NCBI GenBank assembly: GCA_963721115.1
Contig: CAVRIA010000013.1
Location: 27,207 to 91,206 of the forward strand
From: CAVRIA01 sp963721115
GTDB taxonomy: Bacteria; Desulfobacterota; Binatia; HRBIN30; CADEER01
Length of the DNA stretch: 64,000 nucleotides
Direction: 5' to 3'
Positions 29,712-38,130 of the stretch are shown here, piece by piece. How positions within the stretch are numbered: the stretch's first letter is position 1; each line of letters opens with the position of its first letter. The notes beneath the pieces are model-generated. The model did not search any database, had not been told where the DNA came from, and saw nothing but the letters and a program-made list of their open reading frames with translations. Both the position numbers and the translations under genes were made by a program.

Positions 29712-30641
29712 GTGAATTCGTCCCTGCTCGAGAAGATAGCGTCGCGACAGTCGGGGATCTGCCTCTACGGGCTCGTCCCACCCAAGCAGGCCACGCCGCC
29801 GGCGCAGCTGGAAGCGATCGTCGCCCGGCAGCTCGAGCGGCTGCGGCCGCTCGACGTCGACGGCTTCATCGTCTACGACGTCCAGGACGAGTCCGACCGC
29901 ACCTCGGCGCCGCGGCCCTTTCCGTTCCTGCCGACCATCGATCCCGAGACATACGCCTGCGAGCACCTCGCGCCGCTGGCGGCGCCGAAGGTCGTCTACC
30001 GCTGCGTGCAGAGGGATACGCGCGACGGCCTCGTTCGCTGGCTCGAGAAGGTGAACGAGGCGACTCCGCCCCGCATCTCGGTCTTCGTCGGCGTCGCCCA
30101 TCGCCGCGCGCGAGTCGGCGTCGCCCTGGCCGAAGCCTACTCGCTGGCCCGACGGCATGCACCGCGTCTCGTGCTCGGCGGCATCGCCATCGCCGAGCGG
30201 CACGCGCGGGACCTCGCGGAGCACGAGAGGATTCTCGCCAAGTCGGACAGGGGCTGCCGCTTCTTCGTGACCCAGGCCGTCTACGACGTGACCTCCACGA
30301 AGTCGCTCCTGTCCGACTTCTCCCTCGCGTGCCGCGCCCGGAACGAACCGGCGGCGCCGGTCATCCTCACCTTCTCTCCGTGCGGCTCGGAGAAGACGCT
30401 GGCCTTCATGAAGTGGCTGGGGATCGCCTTTCCGCGCTGGCTGGAAAACGATCTACGCTTCGCCGCCGATCCGCTGGTGACGTCGCTCGACCTGTGCGAT
30501 CGGATCTTCTCCGAGGTCTGGGACTACGCGCGCGATCACGGCGTCCCGCTCGGCGTCAACGTCGAGAGCATCTCGATCCGCAAGGTCGAGATCGAAGCGT
30601 CGCTGGAGCTCCTGCGAAGTTTGCGGCGGCGCATGGGATGA
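29712..30641 (+). CDS. methylenetetrahydrofolate-reductase-like barrel protein
   Basis: The protein has 309 residues and a GTG start. The sequence follows the MTHFR (MetF) TIM-barrel pattern: an N-terminal CLYGLVPPKQATPP where MetF has its S-x-E-xx-PP region, DGFIVYDVQDESDRT, KVVYRCVQRDTRDGL, RISVFVGVAHRRARVGVALAEAY, LVLGGIAIAERHARDLAEHERILAK, and GCRFFVTQAVYDVTSTKSLLSDF. GIAIAERH and the FFVTQAVYD strand match known MetF landmarks. It is divergent from classical MetF at the N-terminus and may act on a related folate or have lost FAD binding. It probably acts in one-carbon metabolism, in the cytoplasm. It converges with the PhyH gene 12 nt away. Confidence 0.65.
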   Translation: MNSSLLEKIASRQSGICLYGLVPPKQATPPAQLEAIVARQLERLRPLDVDGFIVYDVQDESDRTSAPRPFPFLPTIDPETYACEHLAPLAAPKVVYRCVQRDTRDGLVRWLEKVNEATPPRISVFVGVAHRRARVGVALAEAYSLARRHAPRLVLGGIAIAERHARDLAEHERILAKSDRGCRFFVTQAVYDVTSTKSLLSDFSLACRARNEPAAPVILTFSPCGSEKTLAFMKWLGIAFPRWLENDLRFAADPLVTSLDLCDRIFSEVWDYARDHGVPLGVNVESISIRKVEIEASLELLRSLRRRMG

Positions 30642-30653
30642 ACGCACCGGCCG

Positions 30654-31856
30654 TCACGCGCCGCCCGACAGCACCTCGTCGGTGTGGGCGACGTGGCCGT
30701 CGGCGCGGCGGCGGCGGACGATGTCGTTGTAGGCTTCGCCTGGACCGATGGCCTCGAACATGCGCGGCGAGGAGAACGAGACGTACAGCGTGCGGCGCCC
30801 CTTGCCGCGCGGCGGCGGCGCGGCGTGCATCAGGTCCTTGATGTGGACCGTGCAGTCTCCCGGCTCGGTGGTCAGGGCGACGTGCGGCAGCGCGGCGAGC
30901 TGCGCCTCGTCGAACGGATGGCAGGACGAGCCGTGCGAGCCGGCGATGACGTGCAGCTGGCCCGACTCGGGAGTCGCCGCCTCGAGCTGAACCCCGATGC
31001 CGATGCCGGGACAGGTGATCGGATGGCCGCCGAGGCCGCAGTCCTGGTGCCACGGCAGATCGGACAACCCCTCGACGATGCCCGGGTTCTTGATCACCAC
31101 GGCCTGCCCTTCCTGCCGATCGATGGCCGGTCTCACGTCGAGCCCCGTCAGCTCGACGATGCGGCGCAGGCGCGGGTCGTCGACCAGGCGGGCGATGCGC
31201 GGCGAGTGAGAGCCCGGTGTAGACCAGGCGGCAGACGACCTGGCGCCCGTTTGCGTCCTTCGCCCACCAGGAGCGGTCGTCGCCCGGGCGCGCGGCGCTC
31301 TGCAGCTCGTCGACCACCGACCGCAGGCGCCGATCTCGTCGTCGGCGAACACCCGGCGCAGGTGGAGGAACCCGGTGCGCCGGAAGAACAGGGCGATGTC
31401 CTCGCTCGGGTCCGACAGCGTGAACGATCGCTGCAGATCGAGGGCGCGCCCCGCCGCGTCGGTCAGGTCGACGCGCGCCGGATCGTAGATGGGCACGTCC
31501 GAGTACAGCGCGCGCAGTGCCGGCTGCCAGCGCCGCAGCAGCGCCATGTTCCCGCCGGCGACCTTCAGATCACCGGCGAAGATGAGCGCGGGAACGGTGC
31601 GGATCTCCTGCGCGAGATCGGACCAGGCGCGCAGCGAAAGCTCCACCACCGCGGCGCCCTCGCCGGCACCCGGCGCGATCTCGATCGCGCCCTCGCGAGG
31701 CGTGTAGGTGTACGCGCGTCCGTCCGGCAGGGCGAGGGCGAGCGCCGCGGCGCCGCGCAGGTCGTCGGCCGCCTCGCGACCGCGCGGTCCGGCGAGGCGG
31801 GCCGGCAGATCACTGCGGTGAAAGACGTCGAAATCGATCAGCGGCGCTTCGAGCAT
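30654..31856 (-). CDS. SCP2-like / phytanoyl-CoA dioxygenase fusion (two compensating frame breaks)
   Basis: The reading frame stays open for 400 codons, but residues about 180-215 are out of frame. The correct segment, read in the other frame, is VVDELQSAARPGDDRSWWAKDANGRQ followed by VVCRLVYTGL. Indels near 31325 and 31208 compensate. Residues 20-125 resemble a sterol-carrier-protein-2-type domain (ALALPDGRAYTYTPREG, then IFAGDLKVAGGNMALL). The rest is a PhyH-type Fe(II)/2-oxoglutarate dioxygenase: LPWHQDCGLGGHP with the HxD pair, HVIAGSHGSSCHPF, and HIKDLMHAAPPPRGKGRRTLY with the distal His and the Arg for 2-oxoglutarate. Hydroxylation of a lipid or CoA-linked substrate presented by the SCP2-like part is inferred. 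Confidence 0.75.
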   Translation of the reverse strand: MLEAPLIDFDVFHRSDLPARLAGPRGREAADDLRGAAALALALPDGRAYTYTPREGAIEIAPGAGEGAAVVELSLRAWSDLAQEIRTVPALIFAGDLKVAGGNMALLRRWQPALRALYSDVPIYDPARVDLTDAAGRALDLQRSFTLSDPSEDIALFFRRTGFLHLRRVFADDEIGACGRWSTSCRAPRARATTAPGGRRTQTGARSSAAWSTPGSHSPRIARLVDDPRLRRIVELTGLDVRPAIDRQEGQAVVIKNPGIVEGLSDLPWHQDCGLGGHPITCPGIGIGVQLEAATPESGQLHVIAGSHGSSCHPFDEAQLAALPHVALTTEPGDCTVHIKDLMHAAPPPRGKGRRTLYVSFSSPRMFEAIGPGEAYNDIVRRRRADGHVAHTDEVLSGGA

Positions 31857-31910
31857 TCCCGCACCTCTCGAATCTCGGCTGTACCATGGCGTGGCGCGAC
31901 ATGCGACGAG

Positions 31911-32657
31911 CTACCGGTCCCGCCAGCGTCTCAGAGCGGCTCCGATGTCGTCGCGCGTCCGCTGCAGTAGTGCGTTGCGATCCTCGTCGGGCCGGCGCGG
32001 GATCGGATCGGCCATGTAGATGTGTACGCGTGTTCCGAACGGGACGGGCATGAGGTTGTGGCGCAGTAGTCGCCACGAGTTGTCGATCGCGATCGGCAGG
32101 ATCTCGACGTCGGGAGCCGCCTCGAGCAGCTCGAGAAAGCCCTTGGGCTTGAACTCCCCGAGCTCTCCTCGGCGCGCGCGGGTGCCTTCCGGATAGATCA
32201 CTGCCGAGACGCCGCGCTCGCGCACCTGCCGCCCGAGGGCGCGGATCGCCGCGAGGGCCTGCGTGCGGTCGGCGCGATCGATGATGGCGTTGCCGCCGCG
32301 GCGCAGATTGTACGAGATGCTGGGGATCCAGTACGCCAGCTCCTTCTTGGAGACGTACTTGGGGAAGTTCGTGAACAGCAGGCTGCCGAAGATCGGAACG
32401 TCGAACATGCTCTGGTGGTTGGCGACGATCAGGTAGGGCGTCCACGGCCGGATCTTCGGCGACCGCTCGACGCCGATCCGCGTTCCGCAGATGCGAAACG
32501 CCCACACCAAGCTGCGCTGCAACGCCCCCGCGACCAGCTCCTGCGGTCGCTGGCCGAAGATCCGCGCGATGCGCTGCAGCGGATCGAATACGACCAGGAT
32601 CAGCCCGAAGGAGAGCAGAAACGGTACCGTGAAGATCCAGTCGACGACGCGCCGCAT
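31911..32657 (-). CDS. PlsC-type 1-acylglycerol-3-phosphate acyltransferase
   Basis: The protein has 248 residues from the ATG at 32657. An N-terminal membrane helix (WIFTVPFLLSFGLILVVF) precedes the acyltransferase domain. Motif I is NHQSMFD (HX4D), motif III is YPEGTRAR, and VEILPIAIDNSW gives motif IV. The family acylates lysophosphatidate at the inner face of the cytoplasmic membrane. It could also act on another lyso-lipid, given the OlsA paralogue nearby. It follows the SDR gene by 91 nt on the same strand and may be co-transcribed with it. Confidence 0.85.
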   Translation of the reverse strand: MRRVVDWIFTVPFLLSFGLILVVFDPLQRIARIFGQRPQELVAGALQRSLVWAFRICGTRIGVERSPKIRPWTPYLIVANHQSMFDVPIFGSLLFTNFPKYVSKKELAYWIPSISYNLRRGGNAIIDRADRTQALAAIRALGRQVRERGVSAVIYPEGTRARRGELGEFKPKGFLELLEAAPDVEILPIAIDNSWRLLRHNLMPVPFGTRVHIYMADPIPRRPDEDRNALLQRTRDDIGAALRRWRDR

Positions 32658-32748
32658 CGACGTCGAATCTCCGGAATTCGGCGCCGCAGCGCAAGCCCGG
32701 CGTGCCCTTGAGCCCTCGGCCCCGGGTCCCTCCGCCGTTCGCGTCCCC

Positions 32749-33591
32749 TCAGCTTTCGCCGCCAACCCCTTCGCCGATGCCCCACAGCGAGGCGAGCATG
32801 GCGCGCATCCATTGCTCGTCGGGCATCTGGCGCCAGGAGTCGAGCATCTGGGCGCCGAGCGGATCGCAGGCGCAGCGCAGCGGCGCAGCGTCGTCGAGGA
32901 TGCTGTCGGCGATCGAGCGCGCCGCGTCGGCCGCCGCGGCGACCATTCCTTCCGCCCCTTTGCGCATCTCCCGGCTGCGCTCGGCCATCGGCCGGTAGGG
33001 CGGATAGGCGGCGGCTTCGTAAGGGCGGTCGGAGCGCGCCAGCATGTCGGTGGCGATCGGTCCCGGCAGGATCTCGAGCACGCGGATGCCGAACGGCGCC
33101 AGCTCGGCGCGCAGCGACTCGCCGAGCGCCGAGACCGCGGCCTTGCTGGCGCGGTAGGCGGCGTAGAAGGGCGTCGGGACGAGCAGCGAAGACGAGGTGA
33201 CGTTGCAGAGGACGCCACCGCGATTGGCGCGCAGGACGGGAATCGCCCGCCGCGTCAGCTCGACCAGGCCGAAGACGTTGGTCTCGAAGATGCGGCGCCA
33301 CTGCTCGACCGGCGTCTCCTCGACCGGTAGGTAGTCCTCCTCGACGCCGGCGTTGTTGACCAGCACGCGCAGGCGGTCGGGAATGTGCATCGTCTCCGGG
33401 TCGTCGACGTCGAGCCGCTCGACGCGCAGCCGGTGGCCGCCGCGCACCGCCTCGGCGTGCAGGTCCTCTCCCGCTGCCGGGTTGCGCATCGTCGCAACGA
33501 CCTCGAAGCCGCGCCGCGCCAGCTCGAGCGCCACGGCTCGGCCGATACCGCGACTGGCGCCGGTGACCTGGGCAATTCCCGTCGTCTCCAT
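32749..33591 (-). CDS. short-chain dehydrogenase/reductase
   Basis: The protein has 280 residues from the ATG at 33591. It is a classical SDR: TGASRGIG nucleotide-binding loop near residue 10, RLDVDDPET, VLVNNAG, NVTSSSLLVPTPFYAAYRASK with catalytic Ser, Tyr and Lys, and LPGPIATDM. It uses NAD(H) or NADP(H) to oxidise an alcohol or reduce a ketone. The substrate is unknown; nearby acyltransferase and ornithine-lipid genes suggest a lipid or acyl intermediate, but that is inference. The C-terminal 60 residues contain a DEQWMRAML helix and no membrane segment. Confidence 0.9.
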   Translation of the reverse strand: METTGIAQVTGASRGIGRAVALELARRGFEVVATMRNPAAGEDLHAEAVRGGHRLRVERLDVDDPETMHIPDRLRVLVNNAGVEEDYLPVEETPVEQWRRIFETNVFGLVELTRRAIPVLRANRGGVLCNVTSSSLLVPTPFYAAYRASKAAVSALGESLRAELAPFGIRVLEILPGPIATDMLARSDRPYEAAAYPPYRPMAERSREMRKGAEGMVAAAADAARSIADSILDDAAPLRCACDPLGAQMLDSWRQMPDEQWMRAMLASLWGIGEGVGGES

Positions 33592-33754
33592 GCGGCTGGT
33601 TGTGGCGTTTTGCGCGCCGCGCTTCAAGGGTTCGCGAGGTCGAGCGAGGACTTTCGGGGCTTTCCTCGTCCCGTCTCGGCCGCTGCGCGCCCATGGCGAC
33701 TGCGGGCGGGGAAGGGCGCAGTCGAAGTTCGGTATTCGAGCGAGTTCTCGACGC

Positions 33755-34624
33755 TCATGCCGCCTTTCGGCGGCGGCTCGGTGCTGCGTCGGCCGCGGGT
33801 CCGCCGATGTCCACTCCGAGAGCTGCGGCAATCGACTGCCGCGCCTGCGTCGCCAGCTCGCGGCGCGTCCCGCCTATCGGCAGCAGGGGCGGGCAGAAGA
33901 CCAACTCCGCATGGAGCTCACATTCCCGGACCAGCCGGCCGAGCGAGTCGGCGATCGACATGTCGCCGACGTAGGCCGGTGCCGTGGTCGCGCCGCTGCG
34001 ATTCCGGTAGCGGATGGCGACGGGTTGGACCGCCGTGCCGGCGTCCACGGCGGCTTGCAGGAGGGCGGGGAAGAACCGCCGCACGATGTCCCCCTCGCTC
34101 GTCGTGCCCTCGGGAAAGGCCGCGACGGACTGTCCGCAGCACAGGGCGCCGGCGACGCGGTCTTTCGTGCGCGCCGCGTCGCGATAGCAACCGCGCTTGA
34201 TGAAGAACGTTCCGAAGGCCGCCGCCACCCTGCCGACGACGGGCCAGCCCGCCACCTCCGACTTGGCGACGAAGCGGGCGGCGTTGACGGTGTTGAGAGC
34301 GTAGCTGTCGAGCCACGAGACGTGGTTGGCGACGAGCAGAACGGGCACGCCAGCGGCGGGGACTTCCCCGCGCACGACGACGCGGACGGCCAGCGCCTGC
34401 AGGATTCTGACCGCCCAGCGGCGGACGAACGCCTCGCGCTCTTCAGCGCTCAACGAGGGGGCGGCGCGAAAGGTCGCCAGCCACAGCCGGAGCAGATGAT
34501 AGACGAGGCGTGCGACGCGTGCCGCGCGCGTCGCGAAGCTCGTCGCTCCACGCCGCGCAGCGGCCGCCGCGCGCGGCGGGGTGAGACGGGCAAAGTCAGC
34601 CAGTTCGCTGCAGTCGCTCGGCAT
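33755..34624 (-). CDS. olsA: OlsA-like lyso-ornithine lipid O-acyltransferase
   Basis: The protein has 289 residues of PlsC type. It has an amphipathic/hydrophobic N-terminal region (ARLVYHLLRLWLATF), motif I NHVSWLD (HX4D), FFIKRGCYRDA, motif III FPEGTTSEG, and VQPVAIRYRNRSG. OlsA-type enzymes add the ester-linked second acyl chain to lyso-ornithine lipid. The name rests mainly on context: the gene overlaps by 29 nt the 3' end of an OlsB-like gene. Without that neighbour it could only be called a PlsC homologue. It acts at the inner membrane. Confidence 0.75.
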   Translation of the reverse strand: MPSDCSELADFARLTPPRAAAAARRGATSFATRAARVARLVYHLLRLWLATFRAAPSLSAEEREAFVRRWAVRILQALAVRVVVRGEVPAAGVPVLLVANHVSWLDSYALNTVNAARFVAKSEVAGWPVVGRVAAAFGTFFIKRGCYRDAARTKDRVAGALCCGQSVAAFPEGTTSEGDIVRRFFPALLQAAVDAGTAVQPVAIRYRNRSGATTAPAYVGDMSIADSLGRLVRECELHAELVFCPPLLPIGGTRRELATQARQSIAAALGVDIGGPAADAAPSRRRKAA

Positions 34625-35366
34625 GGCGTCGGCTCAGCTGCGCGAGGGGCAGCATGAGGAGCAGATCCGCCGTCCGGAAGTCCGAGTCCCAGGCCGGGTC
34701 GCCGCACACGTAGGCGCCCAGGCGCAGGTACCCCCGGATGAGCGGAGGCATGCGGAAATCGGTCACTTCGCGCCAGCCTTCGAGGACGAAGGCCCGCCGG
34801 GGCGCGACCCGGTGTTCGGCGGGGCCGAGGTGATTCTGCAACAGGCGGCGGCAGATGCTCGCGGCGAGATGACCGCCGTCGTCCGTGCCGATGCTGGCGC
34901 AGCCGATGAGGAAATCGGCCTGCTGCGCCAGAACGTATTGGAAAAGGCCGGCCCACAGCTGCGCGATGGTGCCGCCGTTGCGATACTCGCGATGGACGCA
35001 GCCCCGTCCGACCTCGATGGTCCGCGACCGCCAGGGTGCCAGTGGCTCGAGGTCGAACTCGGTCTCCGAGTAGAAGCCGCCGGCGGCGCAGGCGCCGGCG
35101 TACGTCAGAGCCCGGTACGTCCCGATGACCGGACCCCAGCGGCCCTCGCGCACCAGCAGGTGGTCGCAGTACGGGTCGAACGCATCCTCGTCGATGCCCG
35201 ATGCGGCGCTCGACAGTCGGGCGCCCATCTCCCCGGCGAAAACCTCGTGGCGCAGCTCCTGTGCCAATCGAACCTCTGCGGCGCAGGTCGCCCAGCCGGT
35301 CCACAGCTGCGCGGGCCGGGAGCCGCCGACCAGGGGTTGGGGTTGGTTCCGAACTTCTCTTTCCAT
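34596..35366 (-). CDS. olsB: OlsB-like ornithine N-acyltransferase
   Basis: The protein has 256 residues. It shows the OlsB/haemolysin-type GNAT pattern: EVRLAQELRHEVFAGEMGARL, DEDAFDPYCDHLLV, GPVIGTYRALTYAGA, FYSETEFDLEPL, IEVGRGCVHREYRNGGTIAQLW, and LIGCASIGTDDGGHLAASI. OlsB transfers a 3-hydroxyacyl group from ACP to the alpha-amino group of ornithine, the first step of ornithine-lipid synthesis. The overlap with the olsA-like gene supports this. Phosphorus-free ornithine lipids often rise under phosphate limitation, but I see no Pho box here. Confidence 0.85.
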   Translation of the reverse strand: MEREVRNQPQPLVGGSRPAQLWTGWATCAAEVRLAQELRHEVFAGEMGARLSSAASGIDEDAFDPYCDHLLVREGRWGPVIGTYRALTYAGACAAGGFYSETEFDLEPLAPWRSRTIEVGRGCVHREYRNGGTIAQLWAGLFQYVLAQQADFLIGCASIGTDDGGHLAASICRRLLQNHLGPAEHRVAPRRAFVLEGWREVTDFRMPPLIRGYLRLGAYVCGDPAWDSDFRTADLLLMLPLAQLSRRHAERLQRTG

Positions 35367-35490
35367 CCGCCGTCGACGCTAGCACCGTGTCTTGACAGCC
35401 TGGTGATGGCACGGTGAAGGTACGGCGAAGTTCGTATGACACGCATGTGACAAGGGATGACCTTGGGGGGCGTGCAGAGCGAGGGCAGCA

Positions 35491-37866
35491 TCACGCGACG
35501 GGTGCCGCTCGATCGTGATGGCGATCCGGCCGTCCCGGTAGCGAAGAGGTTTCGCGCGCCGTTTCGATCGCCTCGTCGATCGCGGCGAAGAGACGGGACG
35601 GCTCGATCGGCTTTGCCACGTATCCATCCATACCCGCCACCAGGCAGCGCGCCGCGTCCTCCTTCAGCGCGTGCGCCGTCAGGGCCACGATCGGCAGGTG
35701 GCGACCCGTACTCTCCTCTTCGCGGCGGATCGCCGCCGTCGCGGCAAAGCCGTCCATTTCAGGCATCTGCACGTCCATGAGCACGAGGTCGAACACGTCG
35801 CCCTTCAGCGCGTCGAGGGCCTGCTTGCCGTTTGCCACCGTTTCGACGCTGTGGCCGCGCTTCTCCATGAGTCGTATGACCAGTGTCTGATTGACGACGT
35901 TGTCTTCAGCGAGCAGCACGCGCAGTCCGGAGACTCCTGTCGGTGTCGCCGGGTGATCGCCGGCCAAGGCAGCGCCGTAGAGCGCTTCGCCCGAGCCGGT
36001 GACGGCCTGGTTCGTCGAGGGGGTGCTCGAAGAAGCGTCCGCCGGCGCGGGGCTCACTCCCAGCGCATTCCTCATGGCCTCCAGTAGCTCCGCAGGGGCG
36101 ACGGGTTTCACGACGTAGACCGCGATTCCGATCTCCCGACAGCGGGCAGCGCATTCACGCTGATCGTCCGATGTCAGCATCATGATCGTCGCGCCTGCCA
36201 GGTGCGGGCGCCGGCGGATCTCCGCCGCGACCGCGAAGCCGTCCATCTCCGGCATGCGCGCATCGAGCAGCACGAGTGGGTAGGGAACGCTCGCGGCACG
36301 GGCTCGTGTCATCTCCGCCAGTGCCGCCCGGCCGCCGTCTGCGGGCGTCGGCTTCATCCCCCAATGGCTCGACAGGATCTCGACGAGGATGAGGCGGTTG
36401 GTGGCATTGTCGTCCACCACCAGCACGGGCATGCCGCACAGGAGCCGGACGTCGGCGGGAGTTGGGGCGGCAATCGGGTCGCGACTCACTCCCTGGCGGG
36501 TCGTGAAATGGAAGGTGCTGCCTCGCCCTTCCTCGCTTTCGACCCAGATCCGTCCGCCCATCAGTCGCACCAGGGAGGCCGAGATCGCCAACCCCAGGCC
36601 GCTTCCGCCGAACCGGCGCGTGGTGGACGAATCGGCTTGCTCGAAGGCGCTGAAGATGAGCTGTTGCTTGGCCGGCGAAACGCCGATTCCCGTATCGCGC
36701 ACCGAAACCTGCAATGTGGCGTACTCCGGGCCATCCTCGCCGGCGGGGTCGCTTCGGTTCGGATTTGCCGCCGCGCCGCTGTCCTTCATGGCCACTTCGA
36801 CGGCGATCTCTCCCTGCTCGGTGAACTTGATCGCGTTGCCCGCCAGGTTGACGATCACCTGTCGCAGCCGGCCGAGATCGCCGATCAGCTCATTGGGAAC
36901 TTCGGGCGCGACGCGGAACGTCAACTCCAGGCCCTTTTCGTGCGCGGCAAGGCTCAGCGCTCGCATCGTCTCGCCCAGACGCTCGCGCAGGGAGAAACCG
37001 ACCGGGTCCAGATCGAGCTTGCCGGCTTCGATCTTGGAGAAATCGAGGATGTCGTTGATGACCCGGAGCAGCCCGTCGGCCGAGAACTTCACCATGTCGA
37101 GGTGCTCGCGCTGCTCATGGGTCAGGTTCGTGTCGAGGACCAGCTCCGTCATCCCGATGATGCCGTTCATGGGGGTGCGAATCTCGTGGCTCATGTTGGC
37201 GAGGAACTCGCTCTTGGCGCGTGTCGACGCATAGGCCTGATCGCGCGCCTGTGCGATCTCCACGGCCTGACTGCGGAGCCGTAGCTCGGCGTCCTTCCGA
37301 TCGAGGCGCTGCAGCTCGGAGACGCGTGCGATGTACACGGAGCCCAGCAGCATGATCAGCACGTCGAACGGCAGGCTGGTCGGCACGGCGCGCATTCCGA
37401 TGACCAGCTCGACGTTGGCGAACAGACAGACCGCGGTGGCCAGTGTGAATGCAATCTGAGGCCAGGTCCCCCAGGGGAAGAACGCCGCCAGGCAGACGAG
37501 GGTGATGGTCAACTGGTAGGTCGTCGTCACGACCTCCCCGATCAGGATGCCGCGCAGGGTCATGTCGACGGCGAACAGGACCGCAACGACCGTGACCCCT
37601 ACGATCGTCGACCTCCACGGCAGACGTGCGGGCAGTCGCGAGCGCAGGAGCATCAACAGGGTCGCATACGCCGCGATCACACAGAGCTTCCAGGTGAGCA
37701 ATGGCGCGATCCGCGCCACGGGATCGTTCAGATCGATGAACAGATAGGAGATGTCTCCGAGCAGGGCGAGCCAGACCGCCAGGCGAAGGTGGGAGGACAG
37801 GAGAATCTTCGAGTCCTCGTGAAGGGCGGCGCGAACCTCCTCCCGGTATTCTCTTCTGCGCGCCAT
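35491..37866 (-). CDS. hybrid sensor histidine kinase with two receiver domains
   Basis: The protein has 791 residues. Residues 30-185 contain about six hydrophobic helices and no large periplasmic loop, so the sensor is membrane-embedded. A coiled coil leads to HisKA (NMSHEIRTPMNG, phospho-acceptor His near 228), then HATPase_c with the N, G1 and G2 boxes (NLAGNAIKFTEQG, DTGIGVS, GSGLGLAIS). Two receiver domains follow, with acceptor Asp in LLDARMPEMDG (near 527) and LMDVQMPEMDG (near 697). No Hpt domain is visible, so a separate phosphotransfer protein is expected. The signal is unknown. No response regulator gene lies beside it. Confidence 0.92.
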   Translation of the reverse strand: MARRREYREEVRAALHEDSKILLSSHLRLAVWLALLGDISYLFIDLNDPVARIAPLLTWKLCVIAAYATLLMLLRSRLPARLPWRSTIVGVTVVAVLFAVDMTLRGILIGEVVTTTYQLTITLVCLAAFFPWGTWPQIAFTLATAVCLFANVELVIGMRAVPTSLPFDVLIMLLGSVYIARVSELQRLDRKDAELRLRSQAVEIAQARDQAYASTRAKSEFLANMSHEIRTPMNGIIGMTELVLDTNLTHEQREHLDMVKFSADGLLRVINDILDFSKIEAGKLDLDPVGFSLRERLGETMRALSLAAHEKGLELTFRVAPEVPNELIGDLGRLRQVIVNLAGNAIKFTEQGEIAVEVAMKDSGAAANPNRSDPAGEDGPEYATLQVSVRDTGIGVSPAKQQLIFSAFEQADSSTTRRFGGSGLGLAISASLVRLMGGRIWVESEEGRGSTFHFTTRQGVSRDPIAAPTPADVRLLCGMPVLVVDDNATNRLILVEILSSHWGMKPTPADGGRAALAEMTRARAASVPYPLVLLDARMPEMDGFAVAAEIRRRPHLAGATIMMLTSDDQRECAARCREIGIAVYVVKPVAPAELLEAMRNALGVSPAPADASSSTPSTNQAVTGSGEALYGAALAGDHPATPTGVSGLRVLLAEDNVVNQTLVIRLMEKRGHSVETVANGKQALDALKGDVFDLVLMDVQMPEMDGFAATAAIRREEESTGRHLPIVALTAHALKEDAARCLVAGMDGYVAKPIEPSRLFAAIDEAIETARETSSLPGRPDRHHDRAAPVA

Positions 37867-38130
37867 CAGCGCACCTGGAGTACCGTTCTGGTCATCTATG
37901 GGAACCCTGAGATCACAGCCCCGGCGAGTTCAGTCCTGCGCAGCACGCTGTGACCTATGAGAAGCCCCGCATGCAGCGTGCCAAGGCGCACGGGACGGCC
38001 GGCTGCGGAGGCAGGGAAGGAAGCCGGCGGCGCCCAGTTGGCGATTTCGACTGGAACGCCTGCGACAATGGCGTCCCCGAGCCGAGTGCCCGCCGGAGAG
38101 CGGCGATCCGTTCTCGGGCGAGACCTCGTC

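Noticed and set aside
30654..31856. Reading the PhyH frame literally as an intact 400-residue protein
   Set aside because: The middle 35 residues are Ser/Arg-rich and make no sense in the open frame. The correct family sequence is found in the neighbouring frame between two compensating indels.
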